Shown here: piece after piece, positions 27,866-37,589 of the stretch
Layout of the letters: each line of letters opens with the position of its first letter
How positions within the stretch are numbered: the first letter of the stretch is position 1
From: Gemmatimonadaceae bacterium
GTDB taxonomy: Bacteria > Gemmatimonadota > Gemmatimonadetes > Gemmatimonadales > Gemmatimonadaceae
NCBI GenBank assembly: GCA_035633115.1
Contig: DASQFN010000011.1
Location: 90,983 to 154,982, forward strand
Length of the DNA: 64,000 nucleotides
Reading direction: 5' to 3'
Program-made: the position numbers and the translations under genes
Notes under the pieces: model-generated
Databases searched by the model: none
Told to the model about the DNA's origin: nothing
The model's input: only the letters and a program-made list of their open reading frames with translations

Positions 27866-28243
27866 ATGCGATTCGGACGCTTCCCGCTTCTCAGGGCCCT
27901 CGCAGGCCTCGCGATTGCCATCGCCTCGCCCGGCGCCGCGCTGAGCCATGGGGTTGCGCACGACCATGACCAAAGGGGCGGAGCTGGCCATACGTCGTCG
28001 CATCACGTTGATGCCGCTGTATCCGCAGAGGAGCATGCGGCGGATCATGGTCATCTCCGAGTATCCGAAGCATTGCGGATTCGCGCGGATGTCTCCGATT
28101 TTATTCCGCTCATATCGGCTGTATTAGCTGGTGATCTGCTGGTCATCTCGCCGCAGCTCTCTCTGCCAGTCTCCGATCCCACGCTCCTCGGAGAACGCAC
28201 TACCGGCCCACCGCCAAAACTTCGCGGCCCGCCAATAGACTGA
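27866..28243 (+). CDS. His-rich exported protein preceding the efflux operon
   Basis: A 125-residue protein with a signal peptide (LRALAGLAIAIASPGAALSHG) and a His-dense mature start (HGVAHDHDQ ... HTSSHHVD ... EEHAADHGH), like the small periplasmic His-rich proteins that precede czc-type operons. The C-terminal half has no recognised domain. GTG at 27863 directly precedes the ATG. It is probably the first gene of the efflux transcription unit. Confidence 0.65.
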   Translation: MRFGRFPLLRALAGLAIAIASPGAALSHGVAHDHDQRGGAGHTSSHHVDAAVSAEEHAADHGHLRVSEALRIRADVSDFIPLISAVLAGDLLVISPQLSLPVSDPTLLGERTTGPPPKLRGPPID

Positions 28244-28415
28244 GTCCTTGGCCGATGCTTCCTCGCATCGGCTGAGCGTGTTTCTGCGCGTCTGAACGAC
28301 CGCCGTCGCGATCGATCGACCGCCCGAACGCACGTCCTCCTCTCCTCAGTCGTTCCATCCATTCCGCAGCGCGCCTCCATTGCGTCGCGGAGTGAATCAA
28401 CAAAAGGCCAGAGCT

Positions 28416-29753
28416 TTGAAAACCAACACCGTACCCATTGTGGCGATGGCGGCATTATGCTGCTTCGCATTCCCTGAGATTTCGCGATCGCAATCGCTGG
28501 CCCGCCTGTCCCTCGACGAGGCGAAAGCGATGGCGCGGATTGCGAGTCCGGAGCTCAGAGCAGCGCGAGAGGCGCTCGAAGGCGCGCGTGGCCGCGAGCG
28601 GCAAGCTGGCGCGTTCGTCAATCCGGCCCTTGCCTACTCTACCGAGCGCACCTCAGGAGCCGGTCAAACGAACCGTCAACAGATCGTCGGACTTGAGCAG
28701 CAGATCGAGATCGGTGGTCAGAGAGGCGCTCGAAGAAACTCGGCCGCCCTGCGCACACGCGCCGCCGAGGCGAGGCTCGAGTCCGCTCGCACTCTCGTTG
28801 ACTTCGATGTGGCGAGATCCTACGCGCTGGCGGTCGCCGCTGATCGGCGGGCGGCCCTGGCTCGTCAAGCGGCGGCAGCGTTTACCGAAGCTGGAAGAGT
28901 GAGCGAGCGCCGGTTGGCGGCAGGCGACATCTCCGTCTACGCGGATCGTCGTCTACGTCTCGAGGCGGCGCGTTATGCGGCTCTCGAGGGCGAGGCAAAT
29001 CTGGTCCGTCGCTCGGCTCGGATCGCATTGTCGGCTCTCGTTTCCGCCTCCGCCGATTCGATCGGAGTCACCGCGGCCGTCCTCACGGACTCACTACCAA
29101 TTGCGGTGTCACACCTCAACGTGGCGGCCATGCAAGCCGCGGCCCTCCGCAATCGTGCCGACTACAAGGCTGCATTGCTGGAGACCGAAGCGCTCGCTGC
29201 GGAGGCACGGCTCGCTTCGCGCGACCGCATTCCGACACCGGTGTTGTCTGGTGGATTCAAGACTGAGAACTCCGCGGGCATATCTGAATCGCTCAACGGC
29301 TTCGCCGGAGGCCTCTCGTTCCCGATCCCGCTTTGGGATCGTCGAAGGGGCGCTATTCAAGCAGCCGGGGCAGAGGTGCGTCGGGCCGCAGCCGAAAGAG
29401 AGTCTGTGAGAAGGCGAATTGCTCGCGAAGTAGTCGAAGCCTACGACGCGCTCGCGGCGATCGAGCAACAGCGAGCGACGCTCGCCCCTCAGCTCGGCCC
29501 GCAATCAGCCGCGGCACTTCGCTCCGCCCAGGTCGCTTATGACGAAGGCGACATAACGCTTATCGAATGGCTCGATGCTGTGCGTGCGTATCACGAGGCG
29601 GAGTCAGCGTACTCGAATCTCCTGGCGGAGTTTCTGATTCGCCGTGCAACGCTCGAGCGCGTGGTCTCGGCGCCGCTGACAGCGCTCCTCGCAATCCAAC
29701 AGCAACTCAGCACAGCGCGTGACGGGCAGACTCTGGAATCGGAGAGGGACTGA
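28416..29753 (+). CDS. Outer-membrane efflux channel, TolC/CzcC family
   Basis: An OEP-family protein with long helical repeats (LSLDEAKAMARIASPELRAAREALEGARGRERQAGAF, split by conserved NPAL) and the second-repeat hallmark FPIPLWDRRRGAI. It forms the outer-membrane duct of a tripartite pump. TTG at 28416 lies eight bases after AAAAGG and yields a clean signal peptide (MKTNTVPIVAMAALCC); the frame also has TTG at 28380 and GTG at 28392. Its stop overlaps the adaptor start as TGATG. Confidence 0.88.
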   Translation: MKTNTVPIVAMAALCCFAFPEISRSQSLARLSLDEAKAMARIASPELRAAREALEGARGRERQAGAFVNPALAYSTERTSGAGQTNRQQIVGLEQQIEIGGQRGARRNSAALRTRAAEARLESARTLVDFDVARSYALAVAADRRAALARQAAAAFTEAGRVSERRLAAGDISVYADRRLRLEAARYAALEGEANLVRRSARIALSALVSASADSIGVTAAVLTDSLPIAVSHLNVAAMQAAALRNRADYKAALLETEALAAEARLASRDRIPTPVLSGGFKTENSAGISESLNGFAGGLSFPIPLWDRRRGAIQAAGAEVRRAAAERESVRRRIAREVVEAYDALAAIEQQRATLAPQLGPQSAAALRSAQVAYDEGDITLIEWLDAVRAYHEAESAYSNLLAEFLIRRATLERVVSAPLTALLAIQQQLSTARDGQTLESERD

Positions 29754-31264
29754 TGAACAGAGAAACAGCAGTCATGCACCGTCATATCGCTCGTCTATCG
29801 CAGCTTTTGATCGTAATCACCGTGTTCGCTTGCTCGAAGGCGGACGAGACCGATGCTGCAGCCGAGCCGGCCGGCGGAGCGATCACGTTGTGGACTGACA
29901 GCACCGAGCTATTCATGGAGCATCCCGCTCTCATTGTTGGATCCCCTGACAGGTTCGCGGTGCATCTCACGGACATCACGGACTTTGCCCCCCTTCGTTC
30001 CGGGCGAATCACGCTTCGCTTCAAGCCCCGCGATGGCAGCGCACCCGTCATTGTGACGCAGGACACTCCTCGGGCGCCGGGGATATATGGTCCAGCTCCC
30101 GACTTCAAACGTCCGGGAGTCTACGATCTGACCCTGCTGGTCGAGAGTCCTCAGGCCCGCGACAGTCTCACAGTGAGGGGGCTCAAAGTCTATGCAAAAG
30201 CCGACGAGGCCCCACGCGAAGTGGAGGGCGGAGAGACGGGGATAAGCTTCCTCAAGGAGCAGCAATGGAAGACGCCCGGGTTCAGAACTACCTTCGCAAC
30301 GAGCGGCGACCTGTCCGCCTCGTTCGACGCGACGGGCGTGATCGAATCGGCTGCGGGCAAACAGGCTGAGGTGACAGCTCCTATCGCCGGCCTCGTCGAT
30401 GCAGCGAGCGTCGCCCGCTCACCAACGCCTGGCCAGCGCGTCAGGCGAGGCGATGTCCTCGCATATATGACTCCTTCGCTCGGAGAAGGAGGCAGCGCGT
30501 ACGCGGAAGCCCGCGCCGCGCTCAGGGAGGCCCAAGCCGAATACTCACGGGCGAAACGGCTTGTTGAAGCAGATGCAGCGCCGAGGCGGAGACTCAACGA
30601 AGCGGAGAACCGGCTTCAGGCAGCTCGTGAAGCTCTTGCTGGATTCGCGGGCGGAGGACTGATGTCGGGAGGCCGCATACCGATTCGCGCTCCGATCTCG
30701 GGGGAAGTCGTTCGCCGCAACATTGCCCTCGGCGGTCGCCTCGAGGCAGGCTCTCCGCTCTTTACGATAGTTGATCCGTCGATTGTGTCACTCAGGGTCA
30801 ATGTTCCCGCGGCTCAGGCATCGCTGATCACGCCACGGTCTGGCGCAGGGTTCACCGTCGAGGGGGCCGAGCGCCGCTACGAGGCGGCCGCGGTACTCTC
30901 TGTTGGGAGTGTGATCGACCCGGCATCGCGAACACTTCCCGTGATTTATCAGATCCCGAATTCAGACGGATCGATCAAGGTGGGCCAGAACGCCCGCGTA
31001 CAGATCCAAACGGGGCAACGCGTGAGCGGGGTGTTGATTCCGGTGTCGGCGGTGCTGGACGAGGACGGTCGTCCGATTGCTTACGTGCAGCCGGAAGGCG
31101 AAACCTTCGAAAAACGGGAGCTCAGATTCGGAGGCCGACAGGGAGATCGCGTGCTCGTCCTCGAGGGAATCAAGTCAGGTGAGCGAGTAGTAACAGGCGC
31201 TGCGTATCAGGTGAAACTCGCCTCACTTTCTACGAGCGTGCCCGCGCACGGTCACGAGCACTAG
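29753..31264 (+). CDS. Periplasmic adaptor (membrane fusion protein), CzcB-like, with N-terminal extension
   Basis: A 503-residue exported protein (lipobox-like TVFACSK). An unusual N-terminal beta domain covers about residues 40-150 (ELFMEHPALIVGSPDRFAVHL; PGVYDLTLLVESP). Then comes the adaptor core: a barrel-sandwich half (GKQAEVTAPIAGLVDAA), a helical hairpin (AEARAALREAQAEYSRAKRL), and the second half (IPIRAPISGEVVRRNI). It bridges the RND pump and the TolC-like channel. The extension occurs in some heavy-metal adaptors and may chaperone metal. It precedes the pump gene by nine bases. Confidence 0.88.
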   Translation: MNRETAVMHRHIARLSQLLIVITVFACSKADETDAAAEPAGGAITLWTDSTELFMEHPALIVGSPDRFAVHLTDITDFAPLRSGRITLRFKPRDGSAPVIVTQDTPRAPGIYGPAPDFKRPGVYDLTLLVESPQARDSLTVRGLKVYAKADEAPREVEGGETGISFLKEQQWKTPGFRTTFATSGDLSASFDATGVIESAAGKQAEVTAPIAGLVDAASVARSPTPGQRVRRGDVLAYMTPSLGEGGSAYAEARAALREAQAEYSRAKRLVEADAAPRRRLNEAENRLQAAREALAGFAGGGLMSGGRIPIRAPISGEVVRRNIALGGRLEAGSPLFTIVDPSIVSLRVNVPAAQASLITPRSGAGFTVEGAERRYEAAAVLSVGSVIDPASRTLPVIYQIPNSDGSIKVGQNARVQIQTGQRVSGVLIPVSAVLDEDGRPIAYVQPEGETFEKRELRFGGRQGDRVLVLEGIKSGERVVTGAAYQVKLASLSTSVPAHGHEH

Positions 31265-31273
31265 GAAATCACG

Positions 31274-34200
31274 ATGCTGAACAAGCTGATTGCCTGGTCG
31301 CTCAAGAACCGCGTCATGGTGCTTGCAGCGGCGACGCTGGCACTCATTGCAGGCGGATGGACCGCCTACCGCATGCCGGTGGATGTATTCCCTGATCTCA
31401 CCGCTCCGACGGTGACGATTTTGACAGAAGCCCCCGGCATGGCTCCCGAGGAAGTGGAGGCGCTCGTCTCCTTTCCGATCGAGACCGCCGTCAACGGAGC
31501 GACCGGGGTCCGACGCGTCAGGTCGTCCACCGCTCAGGGAATCTCCGTTGTGTGGGTGGAGTTCGACTGGGGCATGGAGATTTTCCGAGCCCGGCAGATA
31601 GTCTCGGAAAAACTTCAGACCGTCGCGAGTGCACTTCCAACGGGAGTAGCGGCGCCTCTTCTCGCGCCCGTTTCCAGCGTGATGGGAGAGATCATGATGA
31701 TCGGTCTCTCGGGTCCTCAGTCGCCACAGGATATCCGCACGGTCGCCGACTGGACGATCCGGCGCCGGCTCCTTGCGGTGCCGGGCGTCGCCCAGGTTGT
31801 TCCGATCGGCGGAGAGGTCAGGCAATACCAGGTACTGCCTGAGCCTGCGCGAATGATGTCAGCCGGCGTGACGCTGGACGAGATTCTGCGCGCGGCCGAG
31901 GGATCGAATCAGAACGCTTCCGGCGGCGTGTACATGGCGCAGGGACAGGAGTACGTCATCCGGGGAATCGGCCGCGTTCAGAGCGCGGACGACATCGCGA
32001 AGACAGTAGTCGCGGTGAAGGGAGGTATCCCGGTTCTACTCGGCCAGGTCGCTGACGTACGGATCGGAGCGGCGTCCAAATACGGTGACGGCTCCGTCAA
32101 CGCAAGGCCGGCGGTCGTGCTGGCGGTGCAGAAGCAGCCGGGAGCGAACACGCTCGAGCTCACGCGACGCATCGAGTCGGAGCTGAGCGGGATGGAGCGA
32201 ACGCTTCCCAAAGGGATGAAGGTGCACTCGGACCTGTTCCGGCAGGCAGATTTTATTTCCGTTGCCATCGAGAATGTGATCGCCGCCCTGAGGGACGGCG
32301 CGGTTTTCGTGGTCATCATCCTTTTCCTTTTCCTCTGGAACCTGAGAGCGACGGCCATTTCAATCGTGGCGATTCCACTGTCGCTGATGGTGGCCATCTT
32401 CGCCATGAAGATGCTGGGTATCACTATCAACACGATGACCCTCGGAGGGATGGCGATCGCCATCGGCGCGCTCGTAGACGACGCGATCATCGACGTGGAA
32501 AACGTGTTCCGGCGGCTGAAGGAGAATCATCACCTTCCGCCGGGCGAGCGGCGGCCGGTGCTCACCGTGGTCTACGAAGCGTCGAGGGAGATTCAGGCTT
32601 CAATCCTCAACGCTACGCTCATCATCATTGTCGTCTTTCTTCCCCTCTTCTTCCTCGGCGGAGTCGAAGGGCGGCTGCTGCGGCCCCTCGGCTTCGCCTA
32701 CGTCGTCTCCATTCTTGCATCGCTGTTCGTCGCCGTCACCGTCACTCCGGTGCTGTGCTCCTACCTGCTTCCGAACGCGAAAGCTGTTCGCGATGAGAGC
32801 GAAAGTCGCGTCGTCACGTGGCTCAAGCAGCATTATTCCGGAATTCTCGAAAAAGTATTGAGCCACCCCAAACGGGTGCTATGGGGAGCCGTCGGAGCGC
32901 TCGGTGTCACGCTCGCCGCACTTCCGTTCCTCGGTTCAGCGTTCCTGCCCGAGTTCAACGAAGGCGCGCTGACGGTGTCTGTCGTGACCGTGCCCGGCAC
33001 GTCTCTCGAGGAGGCGAACGGAATCGGCAGACGCGTCGAGCAGATTCTTCTCGCGAACGAGTCAGTGGACAACACCGACCGGCGGCAGGGAAGGGCCGAG
33101 CTCGACGAACATGCTCAAGGGGTGAACGCTGCGGAGATCGATGTCACGCTGAAGGAAGAGATCGACAAGGAAAAATTGTTCGAGGACCTTCGAAACGAAT
33201 TCTCCGTGCTGCCGGGAACGAACGTCACCATTGGCCAGCCGATCGGTCACCGTATCGACCATATGCTGTCAGGAACGAGGGCCAATATCGCGGTGAAGAT
33301 TTTCGGCTCTGATCTCTACCGATTGAGGCTTGTTGGCGCGCAGGTGCGTGACGTGATGCAGGGTGTGGAGGGCGTGGCTGATCTGCAACTCGAGCAGCAG
33401 ATGGACGTGCCGCAGCTTCGCATCCGGGCGGACAGGACTGCACTTGCGCAGTACGGGATGAGCGTCGGAAACCTGGCGGAGGCGATCGATGTGGCATTCA
33501 ACGGCGAGGTCGTTTCTCAGGTTCTCGAGGAAGGGAAAACCTTCGATCTCGTCGTGCGTTTCCCGGAGGAGATGCGTTCCGGAGCCGAAGCAATCGGCAA
33601 CGTGATGTTCGATACGCCTACGGGGCAGCGAGTGCCGCTGTCGCAGATGGCCAGAATTACCATCGACCGTGGACCGAACACCATCTCGCGTGAAAACGTG
33701 CAGCGAAAGATCGTGGTCCAGGCAAACGTAGCGGGGCGCGACCTCGGTAGTGTCGTCGCGGACATAAGGAGCGCGGTCGCCGAACGAGTCACGCTTCCCG
33801 CGGGGTACCACATCGAATACGGCGGCCAGTTCGAGGCGCAGGAGGAGTCTACCAGGACACTGTCTGCGCTCTCACTTCTCTCGCTTGCCGCAATCTTTCT
33901 CATCCTCTACGCCGAATTCCGCTCGACGCGAACCGCGGCGCTTGTCATGGCAAATCTTCCGCTTGCCCTGATCGGTGGCGTGGCGGCAGTCATGCTCACG
34001 GGTCGTGTGGTAAGTATCGCGTCTCTTGTTGGGTTCGTGACGCTGTTTGGGATCGCCACGCGGAACGGGATATTGCTGGTGTCCCACTACAGGCAGCTTC
34101 TTGCCGAAGGTGTCCCCTTCGGCGAGGCGGTGGTCAGAGGCTCGCTGGAGCGGCTCTCGCCGATCATGATGACGGCGCTTACGGCCGGCCTTGCACTGAT

Positions 34201-34375
34201 TCCGCTTGCAATCGGCGGCGGAAAGCCGGGTAACGAGCTTCAGACTCCGATGGCAATCGTGATTCTGGGAGGATTGCTCTCGAGTGTAGTGCTGAACATG
34301 GTGGTGCTTCCCGCTCTTTACTGGCAGTTCGAATCGAAGACTTTCGTACCGCTTGAAACGGCGGCCACGCCATGA
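31274..34375 (+). CDS. RND heavy-metal efflux pump, CzcA/CusA family
   Basis: A 1033-residue inner-membrane pump with the family N-terminus (MLNKLIAWSLKNRVMVLAAATLALIAGG; VDVFPDLTAPTVTILTEAPGM), 12 TM helices and large periplasmic loops. The TM4 proton-relay segment reads GALVDDAIIDVENVFRRL, an HME-type variant. It exports cations using the proton gradient through the tripartite complex with the two genes upstream. Metal specificity cannot be settled: there is no obvious Met triad as in CusA, so divalent cations such as Zn/Co/Cd/Ni are more likely (inference). The stop overlaps the CDF start as ATGA. Confidence 0.92.
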   Translation: MLNKLIAWSLKNRVMVLAAATLALIAGGWTAYRMPVDVFPDLTAPTVTILTEAPGMAPEEVEALVSFPIETAVNGATGVRRVRSSTAQGISVVWVEFDWGMEIFRARQIVSEKLQTVASALPTGVAAPLLAPVSSVMGEIMMIGLSGPQSPQDIRTVADWTIRRRLLAVPGVAQVVPIGGEVRQYQVLPEPARMMSAGVTLDEILRAAEGSNQNASGGVYMAQGQEYVIRGIGRVQSADDIAKTVVAVKGGIPVLLGQVADVRIGAASKYGDGSVNARPAVVLAVQKQPGANTLELTRRIESELSGMERTLPKGMKVHSDLFRQADFISVAIENVIAALRDGAVFVVIILFLFLWNLRATAISIVAIPLSLMVAIFAMKMLGITINTMTLGGMAIAIGALVDDAIIDVENVFRRLKENHHLPPGERRPVLTVVYEASREIQASILNATLIIIVVFLPLFFLGGVEGRLLRPLGFAYVVSILASLFVAVTVTPVLCSYLLPNAKAVRDESESRVVTWLKQHYSGILEKVLSHPKRVLWGAVGALGVTLAALPFLGSAFLPEFNEGALTVSVVTVPGTSLEEANGIGRRVEQILLANESVDNTDRRQGRAELDEHAQGVNAAEIDVTLKEEIDKEKLFEDLRNEFSVLPGTNVTIGQPIGHRIDHMLSGTRANIAVKIFGSDLYRLRLVGAQVRDVMQGVEGVADLQLEQQMDVPQLRIRADRTALAQYGMSVGNLAEAIDVAFNGEVVSQVLEEGKTFDLVVRFPEEMRSGAEAIGNVMFDTPTGQRVPLSQMARITIDRGPNTISRENVQRKIVVQANVAGRDLGSVVADIRSAVAERVTLPAGYHIEYGGQFEAQEESTRTLSALSLLSLAAIFLILYAEFRSTRTAALVMANLPLALIGGVAAVMLTGRVVSIASLVGFVTLFGIATRNGILLVSHYRQLLAEGVPFGEAVVRGSLERLSPIMMTALTAGLALIPLAIGGGKPGNELQTPMAIVILGGLLSSVVLNMVVLPALYWQFESKTFVPLETAATP

Positions 34376-35433
34376 GCGGGGAGGAAGCGGGTCACGGTCA
34401 CACGCACGGCATGGTCGATCCGTCGATCACGAGTAACGAGCGCGGCTTGTGGGCGATCAAGTGGAGTTTTGTTGGCCTGGCGGTCACGGCCGCAATACAG
34501 CTCGTAGTCGTATTTATCTCGAGCAGCGTCGCCCTGCTTGCCGATACAATTCATAACCTCGGCGATGCCGCCACCGCGATCCCGCTCGGCATAGCGTTTC
34601 TGTTCGCCAGGCGGCCTCCGACGCGGCGGTTCACTTACGGATACGGGCGGGTCGAGGACCTTGCCGGTCTGGCGATTGTCCTGACCATTCTCGCGAGCGC
34701 GGCGGTTGCGGCCTACCAGGCCATAGATCGTCTGATGCATCCACAACTTGTCACCCACCTGGGTTGGATCATGGGGGCGTCGATTATCGGATTTGCAGGA
34801 AATGAGCTCGTGGCGGTGTTTCGAATCCGCGTGGGCCGTGAGATCGGGAGCGCTGCACTTATCGCTGACGGATATCACGCCCGAACCGATGGCTGGACGA
34901 GCCTGGCGGTGCTTGTGGGAGCACTCGGTGTCTATTTCGGCTATCCCAAGGCGGACCCCATCATCGGGCTCCTCATCACGGTCGCTATTCTGTTCATCGT
35001 GTGGCAATCAGGGAAGACCATCCTCAGCCGCATGATTGACGGCGTGGATGCCGGCGTAATTGATCGGCTGGAACATGCCGCCGGCCACGTGCCGGGGGTT
35101 GCGCGGGTGAAAGACGCACGGGCGCGGTGGATCGGGCACCGGATGAGAGCCGAGGTCGCCGTAGCGGTCGATCCGAATCTCAGCGTGGCCGAGGGGCACC
35201 AGATAGCGAAACAGGTTGAGGAAAAGCTGCGGCTCGAGCTCGATTTTCTTCAGTCGGCGATCGTCCATGTTGATCCGATGACTGAATCCGGCGAGGCTTA
35301 TCATCATACTCCGGCCGAGCGAGCGGAGCCAAACACCGACTCGGTGCGCGATCTTGGGGTACGTGAGCATGGTTCAGATAAGGAGCGCGAGCCTCGACAC
35401 TCCCATGGTGACCATGGCCATTCGCACCAGTAG
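34372..35433 (+). CDS. Cation diffusion facilitator (CDF) metal exporter
   Basis: A 353-residue protein with six TM helices, His-rich ends (HGHTHGMVD at the start, HSHGDHGHSHQ at the end) and CDF metal-site motifs: SSVALLADTIHNLGDA in TM2 and ADGYHARTDGWTS in TM5. The cytoplasmic C-terminal domain follows. It moves Zn2+ or related cations from cytoplasm to periplasm, feeding the RND pump encoded just upstream. Confidence 0.92.
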   Translation: MSGEEAGHGHTHGMVDPSITSNERGLWAIKWSFVGLAVTAAIQLVVVFISSSVALLADTIHNLGDAATAIPLGIAFLFARRPPTRRFTYGYGRVEDLAGLAIVLTILASAAVAAYQAIDRLMHPQLVTHLGWIMGASIIGFAGNELVAVFRIRVGREIGSAALIADGYHARTDGWTSLAVLVGALGVYFGYPKADPIIGLLITVAILFIVWQSGKTILSRMIDGVDAGVIDRLEHAAGHVPGVARVKDARARWIGHRMRAEVAVAVDPNLSVAEGHQIAKQVEEKLRLELDFLQSAIVHVDPMTESGEAYHHTPAERAEPNTDSVRDLGVREHGSDKEREPRHSHGDHGHSHQ

Positions 35434-35448
35434 TGATCGTTCACATTA

Positions 35449-36240
35449 TCATGTTGTCCGCAATGGTCCGTTCATACCGTTTGGGAAAATTCCGCCGCCT
35501 GAGACGCCCGCCCGGTCAGTGAGGTAAACGATCCGCAGCACCTGCTGCGGAGTACGACTGAACGCTATACCGTCTGCGTTCGACGGAACGATATTAGCGC
35601 GCCCGCCCATGGCGATTCCCTGATCGAGATCCGCCGGGCCGTCCAATGAGTCTCTCGCGTCTGAGATCGAATTAGCCGCGTTGCGTGCCTGGGTGCCCAT
35701 CCGATACAGCGTCGATCGCGCCATGCCCATGTGATAGGCTTCTACCGCCAGAATTCCAGCCGCCGCATCGAGGTTGGCCTTGCTGGTCAGAAGAGGTACC
35801 GCGCCATGATACGCGGTGACACCCACGTCTTCCATCAGCATCCCGCCCAGGTAGAAGTTCATCTCGCTGGCGAAAGGATCGAAATTATCCCCAAGTCCCG
35901 CAGCTTTCGCCGCTCCGGCAAAACCACCTGCGATATCAATAGCTGGACGACTCACTGCCTGGCTGCCGAGCACGCGCCGGTAAAAACGCACATGTGCCAG
36001 TTCATTCTGGGCGACCTCTTCCATGAATTCCCGCAGGTCGCTGTTTTGCCAGGGAACCATTTTTCCCCCTGTAACCGCGCCCGGATTCCCACCGGCATCG
36101 GCGGCGTCCATTCCACGCTCGGTGGTTCCCCTGAGGTAGTACTCGGTTTCAAGAGACTCTAGATTGAGGGCGAAGTTGAAGATGTCGACATCCGTGATCC
36201 CGCTCGCGGGGCTTGCTGGCGTTGAGGCGCAGGACGGCAC
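35449..36240 (-). CDS. Ferritin-like domain protein, N-terminus probably lost
   Basis: A 263-residue helical protein of the ferritin-like/DUF4439 kind, with diiron-type ligands visible as ExxxE and ExxH pairs (LESLETEYYLRG; AQNELAHVRFYRR; MLMEDVGVTAYHG; VEAYHMGMAR). Members usually start with a twin-arginine or lipoprotein signal. Here the frame begins at GTG (36240) only a few residues before the conserved TDVDIFNFALNLE, with no signal peptide. It runs head-to-head into a truncated oxidoreductase, so a deletion probably removed its 5' end and promoter. Expression is doubtful. Confidence 0.75.
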   Translation of the reverse strand: MPSCASTPASPASGITDVDIFNFALNLESLETEYYLRGTTERGMDAADAGGNPGAVTGGKMVPWQNSDLREFMEEVAQNELAHVRFYRRVLGSQAVSRPAIDIAGGFAGAAKAAGLGDNFDPFASEMNFYLGGMLMEDVGVTAYHGAVPLLTSKANLDAAAGILAVEAYHMGMARSTLYRMGTQARNAANSISDARDSLDGPADLDQGIAMGGRANIVPSNADGIAFSRTPQQVLRIVYLTDRAGVSGGGIFPNGMNGPLRTT

Positions 36241-36821
36241 TGCAAGGCCTTCGAGACAAGGGGCGGATTCAGCCTGGCCAGAAGGTATTGATCAACGGAG
36301 CATCGGGAGGTGTCGGCACGTTTGCGGTGCAAATCGCCAAATCATTCGCAGCAGAGGTGACCGGGGTTTGCAGTACGAGGAACGTGGAAATGGTCCGATC
36401 AATCGGCGCAGACCCCGTCATTGATTACAGGCGTGAGAACTTCACCGAGGGCGAGCAGCGCTACGACCTGATTCTCGACAACGCCGGCAACCATTCTCTG
36501 TCGGCAATCAGGCGTGTCTTGCGCCCGAAGGGGAGATACGTTCAGGTCGGGGGGCCTGACAAAGGTCAATGGATCGGACCGATGGCTGCTCCGCTCAAAG
36601 CGGTTCTGTTCTCGCGCTTCGTGAGTCAGAAGTTCGTGATGTTCATCGCGAGAGGGAACAGAGACGACATGACTACTGTGAGCGATCTAATGGAGGCCGG
36701 AAAGGTGACTCCGGTCATCGACCGACGTTACGGTTTGAGTGAGGTCGCGGACGCTATCCGGTATCTGGAGGAAGGACACGCTCGAGGAAAGGTCGTCATA
36801 GTAGCTGAGCGCAACGATTAG
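36213..36821 (+). pseudogene. NAD(P)H quinone oxidoreductase/zinc-type alcohol dehydrogenase, 5' truncated
   Basis: The product matches only the C-terminal about 195 residues of an MDR-superfamily quinone reductase (usual length about 325). It begins at TALQGLRDKGRIQPGQKVLI, then the dinucleotide motif NGASGGVGTFAVQIAKSF, and continues intact to the end (EEGHARGKVVIV). The GroES-like catalytic half is missing and is replaced upstream by the antisense ferritin-like gene. In the adjacent frame VIPLAGL lies just upstream, resembling the residues normally preceding TALQGL but separated by 19 bases. Enzymatic activity is unlikely. Confidence 0.8.
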
Positions 36822-36831
36822 TGCAGAGGCA

Positions 36832-37287
36832 TTACTGCCGTGTTCCTTCGACCACAAAAACGCGAATAGTGTCGGGTCCTGTTGTCTTGTAATGGGCCAA
36901 ATGGGTGCCCGCCAGCTTTCCGTCGTGCATCCAATACTTGATGTCGCTCCGTGCCTGAAGTCCCTTTCGAATGGGACTCTCGTTCCAGTCCGTTGCCGCG
37001 AGCACCGTGTCTCCGCTCATGCCCGTCCTTCGCATCGCGGCTCGCAGGCCGTTGGGGAAGGTGATTGTCCACGCTGTGGAATCGCGTGTGTCGAGCAAGT
37101 ACTGTGACACGACAGTGTCTTTTCCTTCGGGCTTCATGATGACTGTCCATGTCCCAGCAATACTTGCGAGCGACATGGCTGGAGCGACGGCGGGTGCAAT
37201 CGCAGTCGTGTCAGCAACCGGCGGTGCTTCCTTAGTGCTGCACGCAATGACGAGGACGGCACATCCGAACAAGGCGCTAATGCGCAT
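36832..37287 (-). CDS. Hypothetical lipoprotein
   Basis: ATG at 37287 lies six bases after AAAGGA and starts a lipoprotein signal (ISALFGCAVLVIACST); the frame opens at 37416. The 151-residue protein has an Ala/Pro-rich linker then a compact beta-rich domain (IAGTWTVIMKPEGKDTVV; YWMHDGKLAGTHLAHYKTT). No named family. It converges with the truncated oxidoreductase. Confidence 0.65.
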   Translation of the reverse strand: MRISALFGCAVLVIACSTKEAPPVADTTAIAPAVAPAMSLASIAGTWTVIMKPEGKDTVVSQYLLDTRDSTAWTITFPNGLRAAMRRTGMSGDTVLAATDWNESPIRKGLQARSDIKYWMHDGKLAGTHLAHYKTTGPDTIRVFVVEGTRQ

Positions 37288-37589
37288 CAGCATTCCTTTG
37301 AAATGGTAGGTCCGGCGGCACACGTGAGGCCGTGTAAACGCAGGGCAAACGTACCGGGACCTCGAAAACGCTGCAAGCCACAGCACCGAGCATGAGGCAA
37401 CGCCAACGCTGGTCACGGCTGCGGGCGACCTTGACTTGATGGCCGTTTACTTTACGTTGCAGAGTACTTTATACAGACCACCCGGAGTCAGCGGTGAGGA
37501 ACGACGATACCGCGTCCATGGAGAATGAGAATGAACACGTGTCGTGATTCCGCGGTCCCCGAATTCCCGCTCGAACGGGAAGTCTGACC

